Shown piece after piece: positions 1-4,475 of a stretch of 6,959 bases of DNA; position 1 is the stretch's first letter; each line of letters starts with the position of its first letter. Origin of the DNA: an uncultured Eubacteriales bacterium (GTDB lineage: Bacteria; Bacillota; Clostridia; Oscillospirales; Oscillospiraceae). The notes below the pieces were generated by a model. It saw only the letters and a program-made list of their open reading frames with translations, made no database searches and was not told the origin of the DNA. The DNA lies in contig CAJKSU010000154.1 in the NCBI GenBank assembly GCA_905202605.1, positions 1 to 6,959 of the forward strand, read 5' to 3'. The position numbers were made by a program, and so were the translations under genes.

Positions 1-281
1 ATCCCGGGTTCCCGGAAAAGCTCCGCGCGCAGCCCTATTTTTGTCTGGAGCACACCGCAATGCTGCTGGAGGCTGGGCAAAAAGGGCTCAGTGAAGCGGG
101 CTACTTAAGCTTTTCTCAAGATGTATTGACCCTTGCTCGAAACCGGCTTCAGCAGCTCCGTGTCAATGTGACGGAATTCTGCCGGAGCTTTGATCATGAA
201 AATGCCGGAAAGCCCCTGCGCCCGGAAGCAAAGAACTCTGTGGAGGATACAGTAGCGTTTCTGTCCGGCGATCTCATCTGA
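1..281 (+). CDS. DUF6062-like protein, C-terminal part (5' end outside window)
   Basis: An open frame enters from the left edge (first whole codon at base 3) and ends at TGA 279-281, giving about 92 residues of a C-terminus. The visible part begins PGFPEKLRAQPYFCLEH and ends in VAFLSGDLI. It is mostly helical and polar, with no membrane segment. The C-L-E-H pair, the later EFCRSFDHEN stretch and the closing FLSGD resemble, from memory, the C-terminal half of the clostridial DUF6062 family, whose biochemical role is unknown. In that family I recall further cysteines in the N-terminal half, which lies outside this window, so metal binding can only be guessed. An internal ATG at 60 is not a credible start because the family-like sequence begins before it. 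It converges on spo0A. The reading frame is secure; the family name is moderately secure. Confidence 0.6.
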   Translation, partial: PGFPEKLRAQPYFCLEHTAMLLEAGQKGLSEAGYLSFSQDVLTLARNRLQQLRVNVTEFCRSFDHENAGKPLRPEAKNSVEDTVAFLSGDLI

Positions 282-287
282 TAGATC

Positions 288-320
288 ATGCCCCTTCTGC
301 CTTCCCCGCAGGAGGGGCAT
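288..320 (+). terminator. Hairpin after the DUF6062-like gene, probable terminator
   Basis: A 13-bp stem (288-300 with 308-320, one T-G wobble) closes a 7-base loop seven bases after the stop codon. The stem base is GC-rich (GCCCC/GGGGC). The tail on the + strand is only TTTGAT, so the U-tract is weak. The opposite strand has no U-tract at all, which favours the rightward direction. Termination is inferred from position and stem strength. Confidence 0.55.
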
Positions 321-365
321 TTGATATGCATCCATCCATTTTCATCAAATTGCCCCTGATTCAGA

Positions 366-414
366 TAAAACACGCCTGCTCCACCGGTCTTTCCGGCAGA
401 GCAGGCGGTGTGTT
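366..414 (-). terminator. Rho-independent terminator of spo0A
   Basis: Reading leftward, about 40 bases past the spo0A stop, an 8-bp perfect stem (GCCTGCTC at 374-381 with GAGCAGGC at 399-406) is extended inward by CCGG/CCGG (384-387, 393-396) across a CA/CA internal loop. It is extended outward by AACAC/GTGTT (369-373, 410-414) with a three-base bulge. The leftward transcript leaves the stem in GUGUUUUAUC, a short U-tract. The opposite direction lacks one. Bases 282-454 hold no gene, only this and the facing hairpin at 288-320. Confidence 0.65.
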
Positions 415-454
415 AATCTACAAAAGAAGGAACTGCATGTCAAATTTTGTGCGA

Positions 455-1234
455 TTACATACTGAGCAGGCCGCTGTTTTTCAGCTGAAGCTGAAGCTTA
501 TCTGCAATGAGCGCGATAAACTCGGAATTGGTCGGCTTCCCCTTTGCCGTTGAAACGGTATAGCCGAAGTACTTTTGCAAGGTTTCAAGGTCGCCCCGAT
601 CCCAAGCCACCTCAATGGCATGGCGGATAGCACGCTCCACTCTCGACGGCGTGGTGCCAAAGGCCTTCGCCACCTGAGGATACAGCACCTTGGTAATGGC
701 GTTTATTACATCCATATCGTCCACTGCGATCATAATCGCCTGACGCAGGTACTGATAGCCTTTGATGTGCGCCGGCACACCGATTTCATGAATCACACTG
801 GTAACCATGGTTTCAATGGCGTTCTGACGCTGAAGTGTGGAAATACTGCCAGCCGCCGGTGCAGTATGCCGCAGCATCTCCAAATTTCGAATAACCGCAT
901 CCACTGCGCAGGGCTTCATCATGAAATAGCTGACCCCAAGCTCTGCCATCTGGCTCATGAGATAATCGCTGGAGAATGTGGTAAGCACCATCACCGCAGG
1001 ATTCATCTGGCTGGTTCTCAGCCGGGTCAGGACACCCAGTCCGTCGATTCCTGTCAGCATGGGATCCATGATCAGCACATCCGCCCGACTGCGGAACATC
1101 AAATCCAGAACATCTTCACCATTCCCCGAAGCTCCAACCACTGCAAACGTCCCAGTCTGTTCCAGAGCACTGCGCAGCGAATCTGCAAAGGCCTCATTGC
1201 CATCTGCGATTACAACGTTTAATACGGTTTCCAT
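455..1234 (-). CDS. spo0A: Spo0A, master response regulator of sporulation
   Basis: 259 residues, close to the 267 of B. subtilis Spo0A. Spo0A is a cytoplasmic transcription factor that, when phosphorylated, dimerises, binds 0A boxes (TGNCGAA) and switches cells to sporulation. Residues 1-122 form a receiver domain with Asp57 as expected phosphoacceptor, Thr85 and Lys107. Residues 140-252 are the Spo0A-specific DNA-binding domain, with near-invariant stretches IHEIGVPAHIKGYQYLR (148-164), TTPSRVERAIRHAIEVAW (194-211) and KPTNSEFIA (233-241). A short linker with no recognisable motif joins them. The start at 1234 is chosen because GGGGAGG (1243-1249) lies 8 bases upstream; an in-frame ATG at 1264 has no such site. 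Oddities: the acidic pair at the start of the receiver reads ADGN instead of ADDN, and the phosphosite motif is DPMLTGIDG, lacking the usual Pro after DxxM. The gene is monocistronic here, and spoIVB is not upstream. Confidence 0.97.
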   Translation of the reverse strand: METVLNVVIADGNEAFADSLRSALEQTGTFAVVGASGNGEDVLDLMFRSRADVLIMDPMLTGIDGLGVLTRLRTSQMNPAVMVLTTFSSDYLMSQMAELGVSYFMMKPCAVDAVIRNLEMLRHTAPAAGSISTLQRQNAIETMVTSVIHEIGVPAHIKGYQYLRQAIMIAVDDMDVINAITKVLYPQVAKAFGTTPSRVERAIRHAIEVAWDRGDLETLQKYFGYTVSTAKGKPTNSEFIALIADKLQLQLKNSGLLSM

Positions 1235-1281
1235 AAAATTATCCTCCCCAACTGCCCATTTCACGGCAGCAAATGATATTT

Positions 1282-1293
1282 CGTAAGCTTACG
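1282..1293. repeat. 12-bp perfect palindrome at the predicted spo0A transcription start
   Basis: CGTAAGCTTACG is self-complementary with no spacer and lies immediately downstream of the -10, spanning the predicted +1 to about +11. It may be an operator half of a larger control region or a 5' RNA element. No known factor is recognised. Confidence 0.4.
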
Positions 1294-1296
1294 CCA

Positions 1297-1313
1297 ACAA
1301 TATACCATATTGT
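1297..1313. repeat. 17-bp palindrome over the spo0A -10 region
   Basis: ACAATAT and ATATTGT are perfect 7-base arms around ACC, covering the predicted -10 TATATT. The symmetry and position would suit an operator for a dimeric repressor, but AT-rich promoter DNA can give such symmetry by chance. Confidence 0.45.
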
Positions 1314-1327
1314 GCCATTCCATTCAA
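1299..1327 (-). promoter_or_regulatory. Predicted SigA-type promoter of spo0A
   Basis: Reading leftward: -35 TTGAAT (1322-1327), 17-bp spacer, -10 TATATT (1299-1304), preceded by TGG, an extended -10. The predicted start is near 1292, leaving a leader of about 58 bases to the ATG at 1234. The -10 lies inside a 17-bp palindrome (1297-1313). Confidence 0.7.
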
Positions 1328-1368
1328 TCATTTTCCTGCATTTTTCTTCCAAATACTTTTTTATCATA

Positions 1369-1385
1369 TTCGACAAAATTCGTCA
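1369..1385 (-). promoter_or_regulatory. Tandem 0A boxes (Spo0A binding sites)
   Basis: Reading leftward, TGACGAA (1379-1385) and TGTCGAA (1369-1375) both match the published 0A-box consensus TGNCGAA exactly. They lie in the same orientation with starts 10 bp apart, the spacing known to suit a Spo0A dimer. They are about 42 bp upstream of the predicted -35 of spo0A and 27 bp from the terminator stem of the preceding gene, so they probably serve spo0A itself. Binding is inferred. Confidence 0.7.
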
Positions 1386-1400
1386 AGAGGGCAACGCAAA

Positions 1401-1443
1401 AAAATCGAAAAAAATCCGCCTCCCGGATTCGGGAAGCGGATTT
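1401..1443 (-). terminator. Strong Rho-independent terminator of the NlpC/P60 unit
   Basis: The stem is 14 bp (1412-1425 with 1430-1443, one wobble) around the loop GATT as read on + (AATC in the leftward transcript), starting 10 bases after the stop codon at 1454. The leftward transcript continues as GGAUUUUUUUCGAUUUUUUU, two U-runs. The + strand has no U-tract after the stem, so it acts leftward only. It separates this unit from spo0A. Confidence 0.93.
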
Positions 1444-1453
1444 CATATCAAAT

Positions 1454-2896
1454 TCAGGCGATGCGTCTTGCGCCGTAATAGCGGCTGGAGTAGTAGCTCT
1501 CGCTGAGACTGGAGATCTTTACGCCGCCATTTGCAGCATGGATGAACTGACCGCCGCCAATATAAATGCCCACATGGGTAATGCCCGATGCGGAATATGT
1601 ATTGGCGAAGAACACAAGATCACCGGACTGCAGGCTATCATAGGACACATAGGAGCCGTTGGAATACTGCGCCGCAGCGGTACGGTTGATGGAATAGCCG
1701 CACTGACGGAACACATACTGGGTGAAGCCGGAGCAGTCAAAGCCGGAAGGAGACGTGCCGCCCCATACATAGGGAACGCCCAGATAGTTCTGCGCAACGC
1801 TCACAATGGAGCTGCTGGAGCCGGAATCATAGGAAGGCTCTTCATAAGCGGGCTCCTCGTAAGCAGGCTCCTGCGCGGCAGGCTCTTCATAGCCTGTATC
1901 ATCGGAAGATGTATCGCTGGAAGCGCCGGTGTCCGTGGAGGACTGTGCAGGCGCTGTGGGAGCAGAACTGCTGGAAGGAATCACAGGAGTGGATGCAGCA
2001 GAGCTTTGCTGCTTGTCCTTTTCGGCCTGAGCTGCAGCAGCAGCTTCTGCCTGCTCCCGTGCAGTAATATCGTTGAAGGATTCCACACTGGTGCTGCCAT
2101 CGGTTTCATCATTGGTGGTGGACATCAGGGAAGCCAGCACATAGCCAACGCTGTTGCCATACTGAACCTTGTACCAGTCGCCATCCTGCTCCAGCAGTGT
2201 ACAAAGACTTCCGGTATAAAGCACGTCGGTCTTGGATGCGGTAGAATCGGGGGCGCTTCTCAGGTTTGCAGCGGCACACTGGATCACAGCGTAGCTATAA
2301 ATCTTCTCAGCGGGGATTTCTGCGGTGGGATCCACCAAGTCGCTGCGGACATAACCGGTCGTTCCGTTCAGATCCACCTGATACCAGCCGTCGGTGACAC
2401 CGGTGATGGTGACCACGGCGTCCTCATCCAGAGAATCAATGGGGTCGCTCTCAGTGTCTGCGGAAGAACGAATGTTCGCCGCGGCACACTTGATGAGGCC
2501 ATAGCCCAGCTGAGCCTGTCCCTCCTGCTCCAGCGTCATGTAGCTGGTGCTGACGAAGCCGGTCACGCCGTCACAGCTGACGCGGTACCAGTCGCCGTCC
2601 TGAGAAAGAACAACCACCTGCTGGTTCTGATCGAGAACCGTCACCACGGAAGCATCCATATTGGGATTTTCACGGACATTTACGCCCAATGCGGTAACAG
2701 TTCCCATACCCAGAGCCGTGCCGGTGACAATATCGCCAACCTCAACAGGAACATCCTGCTCATTGACAACAGGTGCAGCAGAATCGGCCTCATGGATGGA
2801 ATCGGTATCCGCCGCCATGGCAGCGGTTCCTAATGCAAGAGATGCTGCCAGCACAAAGGACAGCATCTTCGCAGATCTGTAAATCTTGACATTCAT
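1454..2896 (-). CDS. Secreted triple-SH3b NlpC/P60 cell-wall endopeptidase
   Basis: 480 residues. A signal peptide occupies about 1-28 (MNVKIYRSAK, a hydrophobic core LSFVLAASLALG, then AMA-A cleavage site). Three bacterial SH3 domains follow, about 66-122, 132-188 and 202-258, each with an N/A-x-R-x motif and a GDWY or DGWY turn. A flexible linker (259-361) has an Ala/Glu/Gln stretch, a Ser/Thr/Pro-rich part and PAYEEP-type repeats. The C-terminal NlpC/P60 domain (362-480) carries PYVWGG, FDCSGF with catalytic Cys388, His441 in THVGIYIG, and His453 as third polar residue in FIHA. Such enzymes cut D-Glu to diamino acid bonds in peptidoglycan stem peptides outside the cell, and the SH3b domains anchor the enzyme to the wall. 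The start at 2896 has GGAGG (2906-2910) nine bases upstream and places the signal peptide at the N-terminus; ATG 2953 would lie inside the preceding gene. It is probably co-transcribed with the 99-residue gene 40 bases upstream. No gene symbol is justified. Confidence 0.94.
   Translation of the reverse strand: MNVKIYRSAKMLSFVLAASLALGTAAMAADTDSIHEADSAAPVVNEQDVPVEVGDIVTGTALGMGTVTALGVNVRENPNMDASVVTVLDQNQQVVVLSQDGDWYRVSCDGVTGFVSTSYMTLEQEGQAQLGYGLIKCAAANIRSSADTESDPIDSLDEDAVVTITGVTDGWYQVDLNGTTGYVRSDLVDPTAEIPAEKIYSYAVIQCAAANLRSAPDSTASKTDVLYTGSLCTLLEQDGDWYKVQYGNSVGYVLASLMSTTNDETDGSTSVESFNDITAREQAEAAAAAQAEKDKQQSSAASTPVIPSSSSAPTAPAQSSTDTGASSDTSSDDTGYEEPAAQEPAYEEPAYEEPSYDSGSSSSIVSVAQNYLGVPYVWGGTSPSGFDCSGFTQYVFRQCGYSINRTAAAQYSNGSYVSYDSLQSGDLVFFANTYSASGITHVGIYIGGGQFIHAANGGVKISSLSESYYSSRYYGARRIA
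1829..1891 (-). repeat. YEEP-type linker repeats in the NlpC/P60 gene
   Basis: Residues 336-356 contain GYEEPAAQEPAYEEPAYEEPSY: four or five imperfect copies of a 5-residue unit. They are visible in DNA as recurring GGCTC(T/C)TCATA-like segments. This is an acidic, extended spacer between the wall-binding and catalytic domains, and copy number could vary between strains. Confidence 0.75.
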
Positions 2897-2936
2897 GATA
2901 TGTAACCTCCGTTTGTTGCTCTGTGTAAGGGGAAAA

Positions 2937-3236
2937 TTATTTCGAGCTTGCATTCAGCGCCCGTTCCAGCCAGACACTGCCCACATCCAGGGCAGAATAG
3001 ATGCCGTCCTTCTCGGAACGCTTCGTCACTCTGTCGCGGGATCTCACATTGGGATCCGTCAGCTGAAGCTGAACCGATACCTTGGATGCAATTTCCTCGC
3101 CGCCAACGGTTTTGGTTTCCAAAACCTGCATCATTACAATATAGGGATCCGCCATGGAACCGTAGTAAATGATGTTGTCCTTTCGCATTAGGGGGCGACC
3201 CTTATACAGGAGAGTTTTCTTGGATTCTGTAGCCAT
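2937..3236 (-). CDS. Conserved-looking 99-residue protein of unknown function
   Basis: I do not recognise a named family. The protein is small, soluble and mixed alpha/beta by appearance, with no signal peptide, transmembrane segment or cysteine. It begins MATESKKTLLYKGRPLMRKDN, has a central strand-rich stretch (IIYYGSMADPYIVMMQVLE, then VSVQLQL at about 53-59) and a C-terminal SALDVGSVWLERAL helix. The middle (residues 63-76) is highly charged, with several Arg/Lys/Asp. The start at 3236 is supported by AAGGAGA (3243-3249) six bases upstream and by the predicted transcription start near 3260; an in-frame ATG at 3278 would lie upstream of that start. It has the strongest promoter in the window and is followed after 40 bases, without a terminator, by the NlpC/P60 gene, so a shared mRNA is likely. 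A link to the cell wall would be guilt by association only. Confidence 0.85.
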   Translation of the reverse strand: MATESKKTLLYKGRPLMRKDNIIYYGSMADPYIVMMQVLETKTVGGEEIASKVSVQLQLTDPNVRSRDRVTKRSEKDGIYSALDVGSVWLERALNASSK

Positions 3237-3266
3237 CTTGCTTCTCCTTTCAGCGAATGTAACCGA

Positions 3267-3295
3267 ATTGTAACACATTGTATCGGATATGTCAA
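3267..3295 (-). promoter_or_regulatory. Near-consensus SigA promoter for the 99-residue gene and NlpC/P60 gene
   Basis: Reading leftward: TTGACA (3290-3295, perfect -35), exactly 17 bp, then TACAAT (3267-3272, 5 of 6), preceded by TGT as an extended -10. The predicted start is about 3260, giving a leader of about 24 bases that contains the ribosome site. Bases 3296-3414, upstream of it, hold no recognisable gene or structure. Confidence 0.85.
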
Positions 3296-3414
3296 CAGTT
3301 TCGGCTCATTCTTTCGTGAAGTTTTTTTTGAAGATTACATTTGGGATACAGAGCCAACAAACGGGAGATTCCATATTCTATTGTCAAACGTCCATGAAAA
3401 AGCGGCAAAGTGCC

Positions 3415-3446
3415 GGAAAAAAGCGCCCCGACCCTCAGGGCGCTTT
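3415..3446 (-). terminator. Rho-independent terminator of ireB
   Basis: A perfect 9-bp stem AAAGCGCCC/GGGCGCTTT (3420-3428, 3438-3446) with a 9-base loop starts 11 bases after the ireB stop. Read leftward it ends in six U residues (3417-3422). Spacing, stem GC content and U-run are all typical. Confidence 0.9.
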
Positions 3447-3457
3447 CCATGATTGCA

Positions 3458-3703
3458 TCACTTGAACAGATAATTCCGAACCAGTTCCTCCATAAGTTCG
3501 TCCCGATCGATCTTTGTGATCTCGGTGCGGGCGCCGTTATAGTTGGTGATGTAGGTGGGATCCTCGCTGAGAAGGTACCCCACAATCTGGTTGATGGGAT
3601 TATACCCCTTTTCGCTCAGTGAGCAATACACCGATGTGAGAATCCGCTTCATCTCCCGGTTGGTGTCATCGGTTACATGAAATTTAATCGTCTGGTCTTC
3701 CAT
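3458..3703 (-). CDS. ireB: IreB family regulatory phosphoprotein (UPF0297)
   Basis: 81 residues, typical for this Firmicutes family (B. subtilis YrzL, E. faecalis IreB). The family signature EKGYNPINQIVGYLLSEDP is intact at about residues 31-49, followed by RDELMEELVRNYL near the C-terminus. In E. faecalis IreB is phosphorylated on N-terminal threonines by the PASTA kinase IreK and dephosphorylated by IreP, and it tunes cephalosporin and envelope-stress resistance. Here Thr5 in DQTIKF appears to match the second of those threonines; the position that would match the first seems to be Glu2, an alignment made from memory. It is cytoplasmic, with no membrane segment. The start at 3703 has AGAGG (3712-3716) eight bases upstream. 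The usual neighbours alaS and ruvX are absent; the gene stands alone between its own promoter and terminator. Confidence 0.95.
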   Translation of the reverse strand: MEDQTIKFHVTDDTNREMKRILTSVYCSLSEKGYNPINQIVGYLLSEDPTYITNYNGARTEITKIDRDELMEELVRNYLFK

Positions 3704-3735
3704 CGGCTCCGCCTCTTTTCCTGATGTTTGCTTCT

Positions 3736-3764
3736 ATCTTACCGCACTTCTGGCAAAATGTAAA
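3736..3764 (-). promoter_or_regulatory. Predicted SigA promoter of ireB
   Basis: Reading leftward: TTTACA (3759-3764, 5 of 6), 17-bp spacer, TAAGAT (3736-3741, 4 of 6). Transcription would start near 3729, leaving about 26 bases before the ATG at 3703. It sits in the 109-bp gap after hisE, which is otherwise without a gene. Confidence 0.65.
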
Positions 3765-3785
3765 GGGATTCCTGTCGTCTTTACA
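3759..3785. repeat. Inverted repeat between hisE and ireB, overlapping the ireB -35
   Basis: TGTAAAG (3759-3765) and CTTTACA (3779-3785) are perfect 7-base arms separated by 13 bases. The proximal arm contains the predicted ireB -35 (TTTACA on the minus strand). In the leftward RNA the second arm is followed by UUUU, so it might also act as a weak terminator of the his operon. No stronger his terminator is visible between 3742 and 3812. Confidence 0.45.
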
Positions 3786-3812
3786 GAAAGTTAAGATTTC
3801 GGAGGATTCTAT

Positions 3813-4142
3813 TCATGTGTTGTGATCGGACACATGCATTTTTTTCAGGTTGCCGATTTTCCGGCTGCGCTGCTCCATTTCCTCCAACACCGCCTCCAGC
3901 GGGATATTCAGCTCTGCCATCATCACCAGAACATGGTAAAAGAGATCGTTGATTTCCCCCACCGTTTCCACCGAAATACCATTTTTTGCCGCGATGATTG
4001 TCTCAGCGCTCTCCTCCCCCACCTTCTTGAGGATCTTATCCAGTCCCTTTTCAAAGAGATAGCAGGTATAGCTCCCCTCCATAGGGGTTGCCTTGCGATC
4101 CAGAATCACATCGTACATGTCCTTTAATATCGTGTCGCTCAT
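3813..4142 (-). CDS. hisE: Phosphoribosyl-ATP pyrophosphohydrolase (HisE)
   Basis: 109 residues, the size of free-standing HisE. It hydrolyses PR-ATP to PR-AMP and pyrophosphate, step 2 of histidine biosynthesis, in the cytoplasm. The all-alpha MazG-like fold is shown by GSYTCYLFEKGLDKILKKVGEE at about residues 23-44, with the Mg-binding acidic set E43/E44/E47 and E63/D66 in EINDLFYHVLVMM. The C-terminal HVSDHNT tail looks unstructured. The start at 4142 is favoured by GGAGG (4150-4154) seven bases upstream and by an ATGA overlap of 4 bases with the hisI stop, which suggests translational coupling. It is the last his gene here. In B. subtilis the same activity is fused to HisI; here they are two adjacent genes. 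Confidence 0.96.
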   Translation of the reverse strand: MSDTILKDMYDVILDRKATPMEGSYTCYLFEKGLDKILKKVGEESAETIIAAKNGISVETVGEINDLFYHVLVMMAELNIPLEAVLEEMEQRSRKIGNLKKMHVSDHNT

Positions 4143-4465
4143 TGTATTTCCTCCAGTTGATTGTAAAAGCAGGACACGGCGCCGGTGTGACAGGCCGGTC
4201 CCGCCGGCGCCGCCAGCAAAAGCAGCGTATCGGTATCGCAGTCTGTATAGATTTCCTTGACATACATAAAGTTTCCGGAGGTCTCCCCTTTATTCCAGAG
4301 TTGCTTCCGGCTTCTGCTCCAGAACCATGCAGTTTTCGTCTCGAAGGTCTTGCGCACTGCTTCCTCATTGGCAAAGCCCAGCATCAGCACCTGACGGGTG
4401 TGGATATCCTGTACGATCACCGGGATCAGCTCTGATTTCTGAAACAGCTTTTTTACATCAAACAT
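4139..4465 (-). CDS. hisI: Phosphoribosyl-AMP cyclohydrolase (HisI)
   Basis: 108 residues, a single-domain HisI. It opens the adenine ring of PR-AMP to give ProFAR, step 3 of the pathway. Diagnostic motifs are all present in order: FWSRSRKQLWNKGETSGN at about residues 47-64, DCDTDTLLL near 73-81 with a zinc/magnesium-binding Cys and Asp pair, and ACHTGAVSCF at about 90-99 carrying the remaining zinc cysteines. The start at 4465 is chosen because AGGAGG (4472-4477) lies six bases upstream and the protein then begins at the family's usual N-terminus. The frame is open back to an ATG at 4597, but that stretch lies within hisF. The hisF stop codon TAG is embedded in this ribosome site (TAGGAGGA), so termination of HisF and initiation of HisI are closely tied. 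Confidence 0.96.
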   Translation of the reverse strand: MFDVKKLFQKSELIPVIVQDIHTRQVLMLGFANEEAVRKTFETKTAWFWSRSRKQLWNKGETSGNFMYVKEIYTDCDTDTLLLLAAPAGPACHTGAVSCFYNQLEEIQ

Positions 4466-4475
4466 ACTTTTCCTC

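Noticed and set aside
366..414. Riboswitch or other structured RNA in the gap between the DUF6062-like gene and spo0A
   Set aside because: The structure is a simple hairpin directly after the spo0A stop with a short U-tract, so a terminator explains it.
575..1222. Rightward 215-codon open frame opposite spo0A
   Set aside because: Its translation is His/Gln/Ser-rich without any motif, and it lies entirely antisense to a highly conserved gene.
1322..1340. SigH-type promoter for spo0A (GCAGGAAAA followed by GAAT on the minus strand)
   Set aside because: The -35-like AGGAAAA is good, but GAAT follows after 5 or 10 bases where about 14-15 are expected, so spacing does not fit; the SigA-type TTGAAT-17-TATATT is better.
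1310..2833. Long rightward open frame of about 500 codons opposite the NlpC/P60 gene
   Set aside because: It mirrors a gene with clear signal peptide, SH3b and catalytic motifs. Its translation is a compositional shadow (Gly/Ala/Ile-rich, no domain) and it starts inside the spo0A upstream region without a ribosome site.
3237..3278. Longer form of the 99-residue protein starting at 3278
   Set aside because: That ATG lies upstream of the predicted transcription start and lacks a ribosome site, while 3236 has AAGGAGA at good spacing.
3382..3387. Perfect TTGACA on the minus strand between ireB and the 99-residue gene
   Set aside because: No acceptable -10 hexamer occurs 16-18 bp downstream, and no gene start follows closely.
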